Of a stretch of 54,341 nucleotides of DNA, positions 9,895-20,429 are shown piece by piece. The notes below the pieces were generated by a model. That model had not been told where the DNA came from. It ran no database searches and was given only the letters and a program-made list of their open reading frames with translations. Source of the DNA: a gamma proteobacterium HTCC2207 (GTDB lineage Bacteria > Pseudomonadota > Gammaproteobacteria > Pseudomonadales > Porticoccaceae); contig CAJJAO010000004.1 in assembly GCA_905182265.1 (NCBI GenBank), positions 1 to 54,341 on the forward strand, given 5' to 3'. Every line of letters begins with the position of its first letter. The stretch's first letter is position 1. The position numbers were made by a program, and so were the translations under genes.

Positions 9895-10419
9895 GTGGGT
9901 AATGTAAAAGCTTTTGTTTTAGTCGTTTTGACAAGTCTGTCTGCAGCAACATCAGTGAATGCAGTCGCGGAGACTAAAATTGCTGTGATTGATATTAATT
10001 CGGCTATTTTTGCCTCAGAGCCTGCACGGGCACGCGTTAAGCAGGCCGTTGAAAGTGCCGATTTTGTTGCACTCAAAGCTAAGCTTGAAGGCTCGACTGC
10101 CGATTTCCAAGCACTGGCAAAAGAAGCAGAGTCTAAGCGCCTTACCTGGTCTCAGGAAGAAGCCGCAGCTCACCAGAAGAAAATGGAATATGTGAAGGCA
10201 GATGCTGAACTTGCTAACCGTAAGATCCAGGCAGAACAGCAGCAGTTACAGCAAAAAATTCAGCAAGAGTTTATGCCGCAACTACAAAAAGTGATTGGTG
10301 AAATTGTTAAAGAAGAAGGCATCACTGTTTTGCTGCGCCAAGAAGCCGTTATCATAGCTGCGTCAGAGAATAATCTGACTGCTAAGGTTATCGACCGTTT
10401 AAATAAATCTAGTAAATAG
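9895..10419 (+). CDS. skp: Periplasmic chaperone Skp / OmpH family
   Basis: Trimeric periplasmic holdase that carries unfolded outer-membrane proteins toward BamA. The start is GTG at 9895, preceded by GGGAGAAG. The N-terminus is a signal peptide ending near VNAVA. The mature part begins TKIAVIDINSAIF, a typical OmpH strand, followed by a long Gln/Glu/Lys/Ala-rich coiled coil (residues ~60-130). At 174 residues the length fits. Its position between bamA and lpxD is the conserved one. Confidence 0.9.
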   Translation: MGNVKAFVLVVLTSLSAATSVNAVAETKIAVIDINSAIFASEPARARVKQAVESADFVALKAKLEGSTADFQALAKEAESKRLTWSQEEAAAHQKKMEYVKADAELANRKIQAEQQQLQQKIQQEFMPQLQKVIGEIVKEEGITVLLRQEAVIIAASENNLTAKVIDRLNKSSK

Positions 10420-10424
10420 CACTG

Positions 10425-10446
10425 CTGCTAAATTAGTCGTTAGCAG
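10425..10446 (+). other. Hairpin in the skp-lpxD gap
   Basis: CTGCTAA (10425-10431) and TTAGCAG (10440-10446) form a perfect 7-bp stem with an 8-nt loop in the short gap before lpxD. No U-run follows, so it is not a terminator. It ends 9 nt before the lpxD start, where it could affect mRNA stability or translation; this is inference. Confidence 0.4.
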
Positions 10447-10455
10447 AGCGCTGTC

Positions 10456-11478
10456 ATGAATCACGATTATTCCCTGACCGAAATTGCCGAGTTTCTCAAT
10501 GCTGAGTTGCGCGGTGATGGGTCGGTGCGGATAACGGGCCTGAATACATTACAGGATGCAGCGGCAGGGGATCTAGCCTTTTTGGCTAACCCTAAATATG
10601 CCAGTCAGCTGTCTGGGAGTAGTGCCGAGGCAGTGATGCTCAAAGCTGAGCAGGCTGAAGCTTTTGCTGGCAACTGCCTGATTTTAGACAACCCCTATCT
10701 TGGCTATGCAAAAATAACCGCTTGGTTCACAACGGTTTCTTGCGCTGTGGCCGGTATTCATTCCAGCGCTGTTGTTCACGACAGTGCTGAGGTTGAAGAC
10801 GATGTTTATATAGGCCCCAATGTGGTGATTGATGCGGGCGTTAAAATCGCATCGGGCTGCTCAATATCGGCCAATAGTCATGTTGGATCTGGTTCGGTTC
10901 TGGGTCAGAATTGCCAGATAGCCAGTAATGTTTCTATATATCACGATGTGGTACTAGGTAGCGGAGTTACCGTTCATAGCGGTTCTGTGATTGGCGCTGA
11001 TGGATTTGGTTTTGCACCAAAAGCTGAGGGTGGCTGGCAGAAGATTCACCAGATTGGTGGCGTCAGAATTGGTAACAATGTTGAGATAGGAGCCTGTACC
11101 ACGATTGATCGAGGTGCTCTGGCTCATACGGTTATTGGCAATGGCGTTATTCTAGATAACCATGTGCAGATAGCCCATAACTGTGTTGTCGGTGACAACA
11201 GTGCTCTGGCCGCTTACTCTGGCCTTGCCGGTAGTGCCAATATAGGGCGTAATTGTATTCTGGGTGGCGATGCCTGTGTGGTTGGTCATGTCACGATCTG
11301 TGATAACGTCATGCTCACAGCAAGAACCTTAGTGACTAAAAATATTACCGAGCCAGGTTCGTATTCGTCCGGCAGCACGCCCATGATGAAAACGACAGAT
11401 TGGCGCAAAAATTCGGTTCGTATCGGTCAGCTAAATGATATGGCCCACCGTCTCAAAAAAATTGAGAACGAAAAATAA
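10456..11478 (+). CDS. lpxD: UDP-3-O-(3-hydroxyacyl)glucosamine N-acyltransferase
   Basis: Third step of lipid A synthesis: adds a second 3-hydroxyacyl chain from acyl-ACP to UDP-3-O-acylglucosamine. An N-terminal uridine-binding domain (residues ~1-100; DLAFLANPKYASQL) is followed by a left-handed beta helix of hexapeptide repeats (for example IGPNVVIDAGVKIASGCSIS). The catalytic region with the essential His is near DNHVQIAHNCVVG (residues ~235-247). It is 340 residues, as expected. It belongs to the lpxD-fabZ-lpxA-lpxB block. Confidence 0.96.
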   Translation: MNHDYSLTEIAEFLNAELRGDGSVRITGLNTLQDAAAGDLAFLANPKYASQLSGSSAEAVMLKAEQAEAFAGNCLILDNPYLGYAKITAWFTTVSCAVAGIHSSAVVHDSAEVEDDVYIGPNVVIDAGVKIASGCSISANSHVGSGSVLGQNCQIASNVSIYHDVVLGSGVTVHSGSVIGADGFGFAPKAEGGWQKIHQIGGVRIGNNVEIGACTTIDRGALAHTVIGNGVILDNHVQIAHNCVVGDNSALAAYSGLAGSANIGRNCILGGDACVVGHVTICDNVMLTARTLVTKNITEPGSYSSGSTPMMKTTDWRKNSVRIGQLNDMAHRLKKIENEK

Positions 11479-11518
11479 AACAGACTGGGTAGTTGCCTAT
11501 TGGGTTGCTGCGGCTAAA

Positions 11519-11537
11519 AGCCTAAGAAGCATAGGCT
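11519..11537 (+). other. Hairpin in the lpxD-fabZ gap
   Basis: AGCCTA (11519-11524) pairs with TAGGCT (11532-11537) across a 7-nt loop. No T-run follows. The lpxD-fabZ gap of 111 nt is much longer than the other gaps in this block, most of which are 0-30 nt. The hairpin may be an mRNA processing or stability element. Confidence 0.3.
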
Positions 11538-11589
11538 CGGTACGTTAGAAATTAGACGTTAATTGATGAGGCTTGAATTGGATTCTGTC

Positions 11590-12036
11590 ATGAATGTAAA
11601 TGAAATAATGGACTTGTTGCCACATCGTTATCCGTTTCTGTTGGTCGATAGGGTGACAGAAATAGTGCCAGGCGAAAGTATTGTCGCCTATAAAAATATC
11701 ACTATTAACGAAGATGTCTTTAATGGCCATTTTCCCGGTGCGCCGATTTTTCCTGGAGTAATGATTGTCGAAGCCATGGCTCAGGTCTCTGGTCTTTTGG
11801 GCTTTGCTACTACCGGAGAAAAAGCCGACGACGGTAAGCTTTATCTATTCGCCGGTGTTGATAAGGTGCGTTTTAAACGTCCTGTAGTGCCAGGAGATAA
11901 GTTGGTATTAACCTCAGAGATTGATGCCGTAAAGCGCAACATTTGGCGCTTTAAAACCACGGCCACAGTCGATGGCAAGACCGCCTGCGAAGCGGTTCTA
12001 CTCTGCGCCTATCAGGATAGAGATACCCTAGCATGA
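11590..12036 (+). CDS. fabZ: 3-hydroxyacyl-ACP dehydratase FabZ
   Basis: Dehydrates (3R)-hydroxyacyl-ACP in fatty-acid elongation and competes with LpxA/LpxD for the same substrate pool, hence its place between them. The hot-dog fold has [14 protein letters not shown] (residues ~9-22), the active-site His in [21 protein letters not shown] (split across ~48-68) and [12 protein letters not shown]. Starts at ATG 11566 or TTG 11563 are also open, but 11590 gives [16 protein letters not shown], which aligns best with Pseudomonas FabZ; no strong ribosome-binding site decides it. The stop overlaps lpxA by 4 nt. Confidence 0.93.
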   Translation: MNVNEIMDLLPHRYPFLLVDRVTEIVPGESIVAYKNITINEDVFNGHFPGAPIFPGVMIVEAMAQVSGLLGFATTGEKADDGKLYLFAGVDKVRFKRPVVPGDKLVLTSEIDAVKRNIWRFKTTATVDGKTACEAVLLCAYQDRDTLA

Positions 12037-12800
12037 TTGATCCTAGAGCCATTGTTGATCCCTCAGCTGTACTTGGCGAAAACGTCAGTATTGGCCCTTG
12101 GACGATTATTGGCGCGGACGTTGAAATTGGTGACGGCTGTGAAATCGCCTCCCATGTTGTGGTTAAAGGCCCGACAGTCATGGGCTGTAATAATAAGATT
12201 TATCAGTTCTCTACCATTGGTGATGACACCCCGGATTTGAAATATAACGGTGAGCCAACCAGATTAGTGATCGGCGATAACAACGTTATCCGTGAAGGTG
12301 TAACCATTCACCGTGGCACCGTTCAGGATAATAGTGAGACTCGTATAGGTAGTGATAACCTCTTAATGGCCTACGTGCATGTTGGTCATGACTGTGTGAT
12401 TGGCAATCATGTCATCATGGTGAACAACTCAGCTATTTCTGGCCATGTCACTGTTGGTGACTGGACTATTTTGTCCGGGTATTCATTGGTACATCAGTTT
12501 GTCCATATTGGTCCCCATTGCTTTGTTGGCCCCGCCGCTTTTATCTACCATGATGTTCCTGCTTTTGTGACTGCTTTTGGTAGCCCAGCAGAGCCACGAA
12601 CAATCAATAGAGAAGGTCTTAAGCGCAGAGGCTACAGCGTCGAACAGATCGCGCTGGCTAACAAGGCTTATAAGCTGCTTTATCGCCGCGGGCTTCAGCT
12701 AGAAGAGGCCTTAACTGCCATCGCAGAGCTGGGTGACGACGAGATAATTACCATGTTGCTTACCTCTCTTGAGAGCTCCAGCCGCGGTATCATCCGTTAA
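12033..12800 (+). CDS. lpxA: UDP-N-acetylglucosamine acyltransferase
   Basis: First step of lipid A synthesis: transfers a 3-hydroxyacyl chain from ACP to the 3-OH of UDP-GlcNAc. Left-handed beta-helix hexapeptide repeats run through the N-terminal two thirds. The catalytic-His segment is [15 protein letters not shown] (residues ~111-125); EGVTIHRGT and the C-terminal GLKRRGYS are family motifs. It is 255 residues, near the usual 262. ATGA overlap with fabZ; lpxB starts 3 nt after its stop. Confidence 0.96.
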   Translation: MIDPRAIVDPSAVLGENVSIGPWTIIGADVEIGDGCEIASHVVVKGPTVMGCNNKIYQFSTIGDDTPDLKYNGEPTRLVIGDNNVIREGVTIHRGTVQDNSETRIGSDNLLMAYVHVGHDCVIGNHVIMVNNSAISGHVTVGDWTILSGYSLVHQFVHIGPHCFVGPAAFIYHDVPAFVTAFGSPAEPRTINREGLKRRGYSVEQIALANKAYKLLYRRGLQLEEALTAIAELGDDEIITMLLTSLESSSRGIIR

Positions 12801-12803
12801 TTC

Positions 12804-13949
12804 ATGAATGCCCAACCGCAGGTCTTCGCGATGGTCGCTGGAGAAGCCTCAGGTGACATCCTGGGCGCTGATCTTATTCGCGCTCTAAAAAAACGTTTTC
12901 CCGACGCCATCTTTGAAGGTATCGGCGGGCCTAAGATGCAGGCTGAAGGCTTTCATTCGCTGTTTGAAATGGATCGTCTATCGGTGATGGGGTTTGTTGA
13001 GCCTCTCAAGCGTCTGCCAGAACTTCTGAAGATTCGCCGCAGTATTATCCAGCGTTATAAAAATAATAGCCCCGCGGCTTTTATAGGTATCGACGCACCT
13101 GATTTTAATACCACCATAGAACTTAAGCTTCGCATTGCCGGAGTAAAAACCGTTCATTATGTGAGTCCTTCGGTATGGGCTTGGCGACAGGGCCGAATCA
13201 AGAAAATTAAGCAGGCAGTGGATCTAATGCTCTGCCTGTTGCCCTTTGAGACTGAGTTTTACCAGCAGCATAATGTTGCGGTGCGCTTTGTGGGCCATCC
13301 TTTAGCGGGGCAGTTTCCCGAGCAACCGAATACTGCTCAGGCTCGCAAAAAGTTGGGTCTAGACCCCGAATTGCCTGTGCTCTGCATTATGCCTGGTAGC
13401 AGGTCCGGTGAGATTGAGTTGTTGGCTGAGTTGTTTCTTGAAACGGCGCGGGTACTAAGACAAAGTATTGGTGCCGACCTACAGCTGGTGATTCCTGCGG
13501 CTAATGGGGAACGCCACCGTCAACTTAGTCAGATTTTGGCGACTATGCCTGACCTCAAGGTGACCCTGTTGCAGCAAAACTCCCATTTAGCAATGGAGGC
13601 CGCAGACGTTGTGTTACTGGCTTCTGGAACCACGGCTCTTGAAGCAATGTTGCTCAAGAAGCCTATGGTCGTGAGCTACCGGTTAGGGGCGCTGACCTGG
13701 AGATTGGTGTCACCCTTTATCAAGACTCCCTATGCGTCAATACCCAACTTGCTCGCCAGTCGGATGTTGGTGCCAGAATTTATTCAAGCCGATGCAACTG
13801 TTGTGAACTTAGCAGCCGCGGTGATAGATGCATTTGAACCTGAGCGGCGTGAGGCCTTGGTGGCAGAGTTTGATGAGCTGCACCATCAGCTGGCTGTTGA
13901 TTCTGGGGCTATTGCCGCAGAGGCCATCGCCGAGTTAGTCGAGTCATGA
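12804..13949 (+). CDS. lpxB: Lipid-A-disaccharide synthase
   Basis: GT19 glycosyltransferase that joins 2,3-diacylglucosamine-1-phosphate and its UDP form to make the lipid A disaccharide. Visible motifs are [19 protein letters not shown] at the N-terminus, [63 protein letters not shown] and [13 protein letters not shown]. It is 381 residues, normal. It overlaps rnhB by 4 nt (ATGA). Confidence 0.96.
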   Translation: MNAQPQVFAMVAGEASGDILGADLIRALKKRFPDAIFEGIGGPKMQAEGFHSLFEMDRLSVMGFVEPLKRLPELLKIRRSIIQRYKNNSPAAFIGIDAPDFNTTIELKLRIAGVKTVHYVSPSVWAWRQGRIKKIKQAVDLMLCLLPFETEFYQQHNVAVRFVGHPLAGQFPEQPNTAQARKKLGLDPELPVLCIMPGSRSGEIELLAELFLETARVLRQSIGADLQLVIPAANGERHRQLSQILATMPDLKVTLLQQNSHLAMEAADVVLLASGTTALEAMLLKKPMVVSYRLGALTWRLVSPFIKTPYASIPNLLASRMLVPEFIQADATVVNLAAAVIDAFEPERREALVAEFDELHHQLAVDSGAIAAEAIAELVES

Positions 13950-14629
13950 AAGAGCCTAAGCCAAAGAAAGCATTAAAAGTACTCAAGGCTATTAAGTCGA
14001 TTAAGCCGATTAAGCCGCTCAAACCGTTCAAACCACCAGCTGGCATTAAGTTATTGGCTGGGGTAGATGAAGTAGGGCGTGGCCCACTAGCAGGAGATGT
14101 GGTCACAGCCGCAGTAATATTGCCCGCCAATCACCGCATTGAAGGTTTGGCCGACTCTAAGGCTCTTTCAGCGCGACAGAGAGAAAATCTCTATAAAGAT
14201 ATTGTTAGCCATGCTACCTGTTGGTGCATAGGCCGAGCCTCTGTGGAAGAAATCGATCGCTTTAATATCTTACAGGCCACATTAATGGCCATGCGTCGTG
14301 CGGTGATGGGCCTAAAAATTCAGCCGGATTATGTGGCTGTTGATGGCAACCGTTTGCCCCAGTGGGAATATCCTGGAGAAGCCGTTATTAAAGGTGATGG
14401 TCGTGTAGAGGTCATTAGTGCCGCCTCTATTTTAGCTAAGGTGGTTCGCGATGCTGAGATGCTGGCCATGGATAGTAAATACCCCGGTTATGGCTTTGAT
14501 AGCAACAAGGGCTATGGCACAGCACAGCATCTCGAAGCACTGCAGCGTAAGGGCCCAACCCCGATTCATCGGCGTTCCTTTGCACCGGTCAGGGATGGCT
14601 TGCAGCTTGAGCAGGCACCACTGTTTTAG
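13946..14629 (+). CDS. rnhB: Ribonuclease HII with a Lys-Pro repeat N-terminus
   Basis: Removes ribonucleotides from DNA and RNA:DNA hybrids. The metal-site motif [21 protein letters not shown] (residues ~38-58), the DSKALS motif and the C-terminal [14 protein letters not shown] and HRRSF are typical. Compared with E. coli RNase HII, about 20 extra basic N-terminal residues are present, built of KxxKPx repeats ([14 protein letters not shown]), encoded by near-identical 9-nt units around 13995-14032. The start ATG overlaps the lpxB stop, so the extension is probably translated. A short start at a later codon is not obvious. Confidence 0.94.
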   Translation: MKEPKPKKALKVLKAIKSIKPIKPLKPFKPPAGIKLLAGVDEVGRGPLAGDVVTAAVILPANHRIEGLADSKALSARQRENLYKDIVSHATCWCIGRASVEEIDRFNILQATLMAMRRAVMGLKIQPDYVAVDGNRLPQWEYPGEAVIKGDGRVEVISAASILAKVVRDAEMLAMDSKYPGYGFDSNKGYGTAQHLEALQRKGPTPIHRRSFAPVRDGLQLEQAPLF

Positions 14630-14686
14630 CACAGTATGATTTAACGAATTATTCGATCGTTTGAGCGTTTAAAATTCACTTAACGC

Positions 14687-14715
14687 TTGAGTTAAAGTCG
14701 CTCAGGCTTTACATT
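14687..14715 (+). promoter_or_regulatory. Possible sigma-70 promoter for the KAS III gene
   Basis: TTGAGT (14687-14692) and TACATT (14710-14715) are separated by 17 nt in the 126-nt gap after rnhB. The gap is long for this cluster, and the inserted gene begins 41 nt later. A GGCTTT/AAAGCC hairpin overlaps the -10. Matches are 4/6 at each hexamer, so this is tentative. Confidence 0.35.
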
Positions 14716-14755
14716 CAAAGCCATAAAAAATACCACATATTTCGGGGTGCACTGA

Positions 14756-15847
14756 GTGAATTACGCAGAGATCACAGGCTGGGGCAAATACGCACCACCG
14801 CTACTAATGACCAATGATGATATGGCTAAAATTGTTGATACCAGCGATGAGTGGATATTCTCACGCTCGGGTATCCGCCAGCGCCATTACAGTCATGTCT
14901 CCACCGGCGAGATGGGTTGGTTAGCTGCCGAGCGAGCATTGGCCGCTGCTGGTATCGATGCGACTGATATTGATTTGGTTATACTGGGTTCAACCACTCC
15001 GGAAGAAATTTGCCCTAACACTGCGAGCTTTATTAAGAACAAGCTAGGTGCCCACAAGGCAGCGGCGTTTGACTTAAACTCTGCCTGCACAAGCTGGTTA
15101 TATGGTCTTAATGTCGCCACAGATATGATTAAGTCCGGGTCGATTAAAAAGGCTGTCGTGATCGGTTCCGAGCGCATTTCACTGGCCATGGACTGGAGCA
15201 AACGAGAGTCCTGTTTTTTGTTCGGCGATGGCGCTGGTGCCGTTGTTATTGAAGCCTCAGAGAATAAGTCTGGTTTATTGTCAGCTCATATGAGTTGTGT
15301 GCCAGATAGTCGTGAATGCCTGCGTCTACCGAGCTGGGGCATGACAACCAAACACCTTACTGGTGACATCCATGTTTCCCTAGATTTTGAGGGTATGGAA
15401 ATTTTTAAGAGTGCGGTTAAGGGCATGTCCGATTCAATTGCCGAAGTTCTTGAAAGGGAAGGGCTTACGCCTGAGGATATAGACCTATTTATTCCTCACC
15501 AAGCCAATGTACGTATTATTCAGGCTCTGGCTAAACGTATTGATTTCCCCATGGAAAAAGTGGTGGTCTGTATTGATGAATACGCTAATACCAGTGCCGC
15601 TGCAATTCCGTTGGCACTCTGCGATGCATTGGCCGAAAAAAGAGTAAAGCCCGGCATGACCATTCTCACTGCATCATTTGGCGCAGGCTTGAGTTGTGGT
15701 GCAGGTATTATTCGCTGGGGCGATAGAGTCGAGCCAAAGCAGCTATCCGATGCAGAGATTGCACCTTACGATGGCACTGTCTTCGATCTGATGAAAGAGA
15801 GTTTTGCCTATTATGGCGTGGATGCTCAGCACTTGCTGTCTAAATGA
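14756..15847 (+). CDS. 3-oxoacyl-ACP synthase III family protein (FabH-like)
   Basis: Thiolase-fold condensing enzyme of the KAS III type, which normally joins acyl-CoA to malonyl-ACP. The catalytic Cys is visible in DLNSACTSWLYGLN (C111), the His in IPHQANVRIIQAL and the Asn in YANTSAAAIPLAL, so the Cys-His-Asn triad is intact. Start is GTG at 14756, with GGGGTG upstream. At 363 residues it is ~45 longer than E. coli FabH, mostly at the C-terminus. It interrupts the usual rnhB-dnaE adjacency and has its own possible promoter. It could be the housekeeping FabH or an accessory paralogue with a different acyl substrate; sequence alone does not decide. Confidence 0.85.
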   Translation: MNYAEITGWGKYAPPLLMTNDDMAKIVDTSDEWIFSRSGIRQRHYSHVSTGEMGWLAAERALAAAGIDATDIDLVILGSTTPEEICPNTASFIKNKLGAHKAAAFDLNSACTSWLYGLNVATDMIKSGSIKKAVVIGSERISLAMDWSKRESCFLFGDGAGAVVIEASENKSGLLSAHMSCVPDSRECLRLPSWGMTTKHLTGDIHVSLDFEGMEIFKSAVKGMSDSIAEVLEREGLTPEDIDLFIPHQANVRIIQALAKRIDFPMEKVVVCIDEYANTSAAAIPLALCDALAEKRVKPGMTILTASFGAGLSCGAGIIRWGDRVEPKQLSDAEIAPYDGTVFDLMKESFAYYGVDAQHLLSK

Positions 15848-15887
15848 AACCGTACCTTTTATAACAATGGCCTAGCAGTTTATCTAA

Positions 15888-18800
15888 ATGACCCAACAGT
15901 TTGTTCACCTAAGGTTACATTCCGAATACTCCCTCGTTGATGGCATGGTGCGTATTAAACCGCTGGCCAAAAAGGTTGCGGAGATGGGCATGCCTGCGGT
16001 TGGGCTCACAGATTTTAATAATTTCTTTGGTCTGGTTAAGTTCTATAAAGCCGCTCAGGCAATGGGTGTTAAACCTATTCTTGGTGCCGATCTGTTATTG
16101 CTTGATGAGGATGGTGAAGGCAGCCCAACTCAGCTGGTGCTGTTGGTCGCAGATCAAATCGGCTATAAAAATCTCACTAAATTAGTCTCTCGAGCCTACC
16201 AAGAAGGGCAGCGCCTGGGTGTTCCAACCATTAAAAGATCCTGGTTGCCTGAGTATAGCGACGGCCTGATTGCCCTCTCTGGTGGTCGTGGTGGTGAGGT
16301 TGGTGTGGCACTGGTTTCCGGTAGAGAAGCCGATGCAGAACAACTTCTGCTTGAGTATATGCAGCTCTTTCCCAATCGCTTTTATTTGGAGTTACAGCGC
16401 ACTGGCCGTGCCGATGAAGAAGACTATCTGCATGCTGCTGTTGGGCTGGCGAGTCGCTATAGCTGCCCGGTGGTCGCCACCAATGATGTACGGTTTCTTT
16501 CGGCTGATGAGTTTGAAGCCCACGAAGCTCGAGTCTGTATCCATGAAGGCCGAGCACTTGATGACCCCCGTCGTGAGCGCCGTTATTCAGACAATCAGTA
16601 TTTGCGCAGTGCTGAAGAAATGGCCGAGTTGTTTTCTGACATTCCGGAAGCCTTACAAAATACCATAGAGATTGCCAAGCGCTGCACCTTAGAGATGCGC
16701 TTGGGCGAGTACTTTTTGCCCGACTACCCAATCCCCGATGGCCTGACTATTAATGAGTTCTTTATCAATGAGTCGGAGCAGGGCCTCGATCTGCGCCTGG
16801 CTAAATTATTTGACACTCAGGCCGCTGATTTTCCTGAGACCAAGCAGCGTTACACCGATCGTCTTAAGTTTGAGTTAGATATCATTATTCAGATGGGCTT
16901 TCCCGGCTATTTCCTGATCGTGATGGACTTTATTCGCTGGGCTAAAAATAACGATATTCCCGTCGGCCCTGGTCGCGGTTCTGGTGCAGGCTCTCTGGTG
17001 GCCTATGCGTTAAAAATTACTGATCTTGATCCCCTAGAATACGACCTGCTGTTTGAGCGTTTTTTGAACCCAGAGCGGGTTTCTATGCCCGATTTCGATA
17101 TTGACTTCTGCATGGAGGGTCGCGATAAGGTGATCGCCTATGTGGCCGAGCAATACGGCCGTGACGCAGTGTCTCAGATCGTGACTTTCGGCACCATGGC
17201 AGCCAAGGCAGTAGTGCGAGATGTGGCTCGAGTGCAGGGCAAGTCCTATGGTCTTGCCGACAAACTCTCTAAGTTAATCCCCTTTGAAGTGGGCATGACT
17301 CTTGCGAAAGCGGTTGAACAAGAAGCAGAGCTAGAACAATTTCTCGCCCACGATGAAGAAGCCGCCGAGATTTGGAGCATGGCCCTGCAGCTTGAGGGTG
17401 TTTCTCGCAACTGCGGTAAGCACGCCGGTGGTGTGGTTATTGCCCCCACAGTAATTACCGACTTTTCGCCGATTTACTGCGACGATACCGGCGGCGGTAT
17501 TGTTACCCAGTTTGACAAAAACGATGTTGAAGAAGCCGGTCTGGTTAAGTTTGATTTCTTGGGCCTGCGCACATTAACGATTATTGATTGGGCGGTGCGC
17601 ATGATTAATCGCACCCGTGCCACCAATGGTGAAGAGCCGTTAGATATTGAGAAGTTGCCTCTAGACGACACCAAGACCTTTGAGATGATGCAGCGTGCAG
17701 AGACCACTGCCGTGTTCCAGCTCGAATCTCGAGGTATGAAAGAGCTGATTAAAAAGCTTGGCCCCGACCGCTTCGAAGATATCGTGGCGCTGGTAGCTCT
17801 GTTCCGTCCCGGCCCATTGCAGTCAGGCATGGTCGATGACTTTATCAATCGCAAAAAGGGTCGCGCGGAAGTCAGCTACCCTCATGTACGCTACCAGCAT
17901 GAATGCCTAAAACCGGCCCTAGAGCCAACCTACGGCATTATTCTTTATCAGGAACAGGTCATGCAGATTGCCCAGGAAATGGGCGGCTATACCCTCGGTG
18001 GAGCGGATTTATTGCGCCGCGCCATGGGTAAGAAAAATGCTGATGAAATGGCCAAACAGCGGGAGCTGTTTACTCAGGGTGCATTGGGACGAGGGTTTGA
18101 TTTAGATCTGGCTTCCAATATTTTTGACCTGATGGAAAAATTTGCCGGTTACGGCTTTAACAAATCTCACAGTGCTGCCTACGCGTTGGTGGCCTATCAG
18201 ACCGGTTGGCTTAAAGCCCATTATCCCGCTGAATTTATGGCGGCGACGATTTCATCGGATATGGATAAGACTGACAAGGTCGTCACCTTTATTGACGAAT
18301 GTCGTGCCATGAAGTTGGACCTGCAGCCCCCAGATGTTAACAGCGGCCAGTTCCATTTCAGTGTCGATGGACTGGGACGTATTATTTATGGCCTAGGTGC
18401 GATCAAAGGCTTGGGTGAAGGCCCTGTAGAAAATATTATTGCCGCCAGAACTACCGGTGGTCCCTTTAAGGATATCTTTGATTTCTGTGCACGGGTTGAT
18501 GGCCGCAAGGTCAACAAGCGAGCATTGGAAGCCATGATCCGCAGTGGCGCTCTCGACGAAATTGGCCCTGAGGGCGAGATAGGATTCCGCCGCGCCGTGA
18601 TGCTCGCTGGTATGGATAAAGCGGTTAAGTTGGCTGAGCAACATGCTCGTAATACTAGCAGCGGCATGGGGGATCTGTTTGGTGACTCTATCGCCGAGAG
18701 TGCGTCTGAGATCAATTACAGCAGCTATGATGGAGCGCGGTCACTCTCTGTGAGGGAACGGCTCAACGGCGAAAAAGAGACTCTGGGTCTTTACCTTACC

Positions 18801-19388
18801 GGCCATCCTATTGATGAATATGAAGAGGAGCTGCGCACCATGGTGCCCAGCCGAGTTGCGGACTTAAGACCAGGTAAAGATAGCTCGACGGTCGCTGGTA
18901 TGGTTATCGGTATGCGCATTATGAAAAATAAGCGCGGCGATAGTTTTGCCTTTTTGACTATCGATGATAAAAGCGGTCGTATTGAACTCTCTGTTTGGGC
19001 AGAAAAATTTAATGCATACCGCGATATTTTGACCAAAGATGCATTACTGGTGGTTCAGGGTGCTGTCTCTGAAGATAGCTTTACCGGCGGCTTAAAAATG
19101 GTAGCCGAATCGATCCAGTCAATTTATGACGCTCGTTGCAGTAAGCTCAGTAGTCTGGAGCTCTGTATTCCAACGGATGCCAATGGTGAAGACTGGGTTG
19201 AGAGATTTCACGGCACCATCGGCGACTTCAAGGACGGTAACTGCCCGGTGACGGTGGAATACGCTGCCGCCAGTGCAGTGGGGCAGTTAAAGCTGGGCAA
19301 ACAATGGTTAGTGCAGCCACGAGATGAATTAATTAGCCGCTTGCGGGAAGATTTTGGTAAAAATAGCGTCACCTTGCACTATCATTAG
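15888..19388 (+). CDS. dnaE: DNA polymerase III subunit alpha
   Basis: Catalytic subunit of the replicative polymerase. Domains in order: an N-terminal PHP domain beginning [17 protein letters not shown] (residues ~4-20), the C-family palm with [18 protein letters not shown] (residues ~357-374) and [14 protein letters not shown] carrying catalytic Asp residues, fingers with [16 protein letters not shown], helix-hairpin-helix, an OB fold near residues 1000-1070 ([20 protein letters not shown]) and a C-terminal tau-binding region. It is 1166 residues, close to E. coli's 1160. ATG at 15888; it follows the KAS III gene by 40 nt. Confidence 0.97.
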   Translation: MTQQFVHLRLHSEYSLVDGMVRIKPLAKKVAEMGMPAVGLTDFNNFFGLVKFYKAAQAMGVKPILGADLLLLDEDGEGSPTQLVLLVADQIGYKNLTKLVSRAYQEGQRLGVPTIKRSWLPEYSDGLIALSGGRGGEVGVALVSGREADAEQLLLEYMQLFPNRFYLELQRTGRADEEDYLHAAVGLASRYSCPVVATNDVRFLSADEFEAHEARVCIHEGRALDDPRRERRYSDNQYLRSAEEMAELFSDIPEALQNTIEIAKRCTLEMRLGEYFLPDYPIPDGLTINEFFINESEQGLDLRLAKLFDTQAADFPETKQRYTDRLKFELDIIIQMGFPGYFLIVMDFIRWAKNNDIPVGPGRGSGAGSLVAYALKITDLDPLEYDLLFERFLNPERVSMPDFDIDFCMEGRDKVIAYVAEQYGRDAVSQIVTFGTMAAKAVVRDVARVQGKSYGLADKLSKLIPFEVGMTLAKAVEQEAELEQFLAHDEEAAEIWSMALQLEGVSRNCGKHAGGVVIAPTVITDFSPIYCDDTGGGIVTQFDKNDVEEAGLVKFDFLGLRTLTIIDWAVRMINRTRATNGEEPLDIEKLPLDDTKTFEMMQRAETTAVFQLESRGMKELIKKLGPDRFEDIVALVALFRPGPLQSGMVDDFINRKKGRAEVSYPHVRYQHECLKPALEPTYGIILYQEQVMQIAQEMGGYTLGGADLLRRAMGKKNADEMAKQRELFTQGALGRGFDLDLASNIFDLMEKFAGYGFNKSHSAAYALVAYQTGWLKAHYPAEFMAATISSDMDKTDKVVTFIDECRAMKLDLQPPDVNSGQFHFSVDGLGRIIYGLGAIKGLGEGPVENIIAARTTGGPFKDIFDFCARVDGRKVNKRALEAMIRSGALDEIGPEGEIGFRRAVMLAGMDKAVKLAEQHARNTSSGMGDLFGDSIAESASEINYSSYDGARSLSVRERLNGEKETLGLYLTGHPIDEYEEELRTMVPSRVADLRPGKDSSTVAGMVIGMRIMKNKRGDSFAFLTIDDKSGRIELSVWAEKFNAYRDILTKDALLVVQGAVSEDSFTGGLKMVAESIQSIYDARCSKLSSLELCIPTDANGEDWVERFHGTIGDFKDGNCPVTVEYAAASAVGQLKLGKQWLVQPRDELISRLREDFGKNSVTLHYH

Positions 19389-19407
19389 AGAAACAATCAC
19401 TATGGCA

Positions 19408-19436
19408 CTGGCAGTGGCGTGCAGAGATGTTAAAAT
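19408..19436 (+). promoter_or_regulatory. Possible promoter for accA
   Basis: CTGGCA (19408-19413) and TAAAAT (19431-19436) are 17 nt apart, and a GC-rich GCGCGCC follows the -10. The same AATGCGCGCC string follows the tRNA-Glu promoter at 26834. GC-rich discriminators are a known mark of stringently controlled promoters. The -35 match is only 4/6. Confidence 0.4.
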
Positions 19437-19468
19437 GCGCGCCAGCCACCTCCAGGAATTTGCATACG

Positions 19469-20422
19469 ATGAATTTAAACTATCTTTCTTTTGAACAGCC
19501 AATTGCCGAGCTGGAAGCAAAGATCGAAGAGCTGCATCTGGTCGGCAATGACAACGAGTTAAATATAGCTGAAGAGGTATCCAAGTTAAGGGATAAATCT
19601 CAAAAGCTAACCCAAAATATCTACGCCAAACTCACGCCATGGCAGGTTGTGCAGGTGGCGAGACATCCGCAGCGACCCTACAGCCTAGACTACATCAAAC
19701 GTATCTTTACCGATTGGGAAGAGATGCATGGCGATCGCCATTTTGGTGATGATAGCGCTATTGTAGGCGGAGTTGCTCGCTTAAACGGCAAGCCGGTGAT
19801 GGTGATTGGCGAAGAAAAGGGCCGTGGTGTCAGTGAAAAGGTTATGCGCAATTTTGGTATGCCTAAGGCCGAGGGCTATCGCAAAGCTTTACGCCTAATG
19901 GAAACTGCCGAACGCTTTAAGATGCCAGTCTTAACGCTTATAGATACGCCGGGAGCCTACCCTGGTATCGACTCAGAAGAACGTAATATCTCTGAGGCAA
20001 TTGCCAGAAACTTGGCCGTTATGTCGAGATTAAAGACCCCCATTATTTGTACGGTTATAGGGGAGGGTAGTTCTGGTGGAGCCCTAGCGATTGGTGTTGG
20101 CGACAAGCTCAACATGCTGCAATACAGCACTTATTTCGTTATTTCCCCGGAAGGCTGTGCCAATATCATCTGGAAAACCAGTGATAAAGCACCTCAGGCG
20201 GCAGAAGCTATGGGTGTCACCTCAGATAACTTAGAAAAATTGGGTATTGTTGACGAGACAATTCCAGAGCCCATGGGTGGCGCGCATCGCGATATCGAAG
20301 CTATGAGCTCAACCCTAAAAGCGCGGCTTAGCGAGCAGTTAGATGAGCTTCAAGCAGTGCCCATTGAAGAGCTCCTAGAGCGCCGTTACCAGCGCCTTAT
20401 GTCCTACGGCAGGCCTGACTAG
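19469..20422 (+). CDS. accA: Acetyl-CoA carboxylase carboxyltransferase subunit alpha
   Basis: Alpha half of the carboxyltransferase that makes malonyl-CoA; partner AccD is not in this window. The ATG at 19469 gives [19 protein letters not shown], the usual N-terminus, after a CAGGAATT ribosome-binding site; the frame runs 14 codons further upstream without conservation. Motifs: [49 protein letters not shown] (only part of it needed for recognition), [15 protein letters not shown] and [15 protein letters not shown]. It is 317 residues. It closes the supercluster; the next gene is convergent with 7 nt between stops. Confidence 0.96.
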   Translation: MNLNYLSFEQPIAELEAKIEELHLVGNDNELNIAEEVSKLRDKSQKLTQNIYAKLTPWQVVQVARHPQRPYSLDYIKRIFTDWEEMHGDRHFGDDSAIVGGVARLNGKPVMVIGEEKGRGVSEKVMRNFGMPKAEGYRKALRLMETAERFKMPVLTLIDTPGAYPGIDSEERNISEAIARNLAVMSRLKTPIICTVIGEGSSGGALAIGVGDKLNMLQYSTYFVISPEGCANIIWKTSDKAPQAAEAMGVTSDNLEKLGIVDETIPEPMGGAHRDIEAMSSTLKARLSEQLDELQAVPIEELLERRYQRLMSYGRPD

Positions 20423-20429
20423 CAGTAAG

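Noticed and set aside
14705..14722. GGCTTT/AAAGCC hairpin as a terminator after rnhB
   Set aside because: It is followed by A residues, not T, on the + strand; on the other strand no T-run follows the stem either. It also overlaps a candidate -10.
16231..16731. 166-codon antisense frame inside dnaE
   Set aside because: It lies opposite the strongly conserved PHP-domain region of dnaE, has no ribosome-binding site, and its protein resembles nothing; typical of antisense shadow frames.
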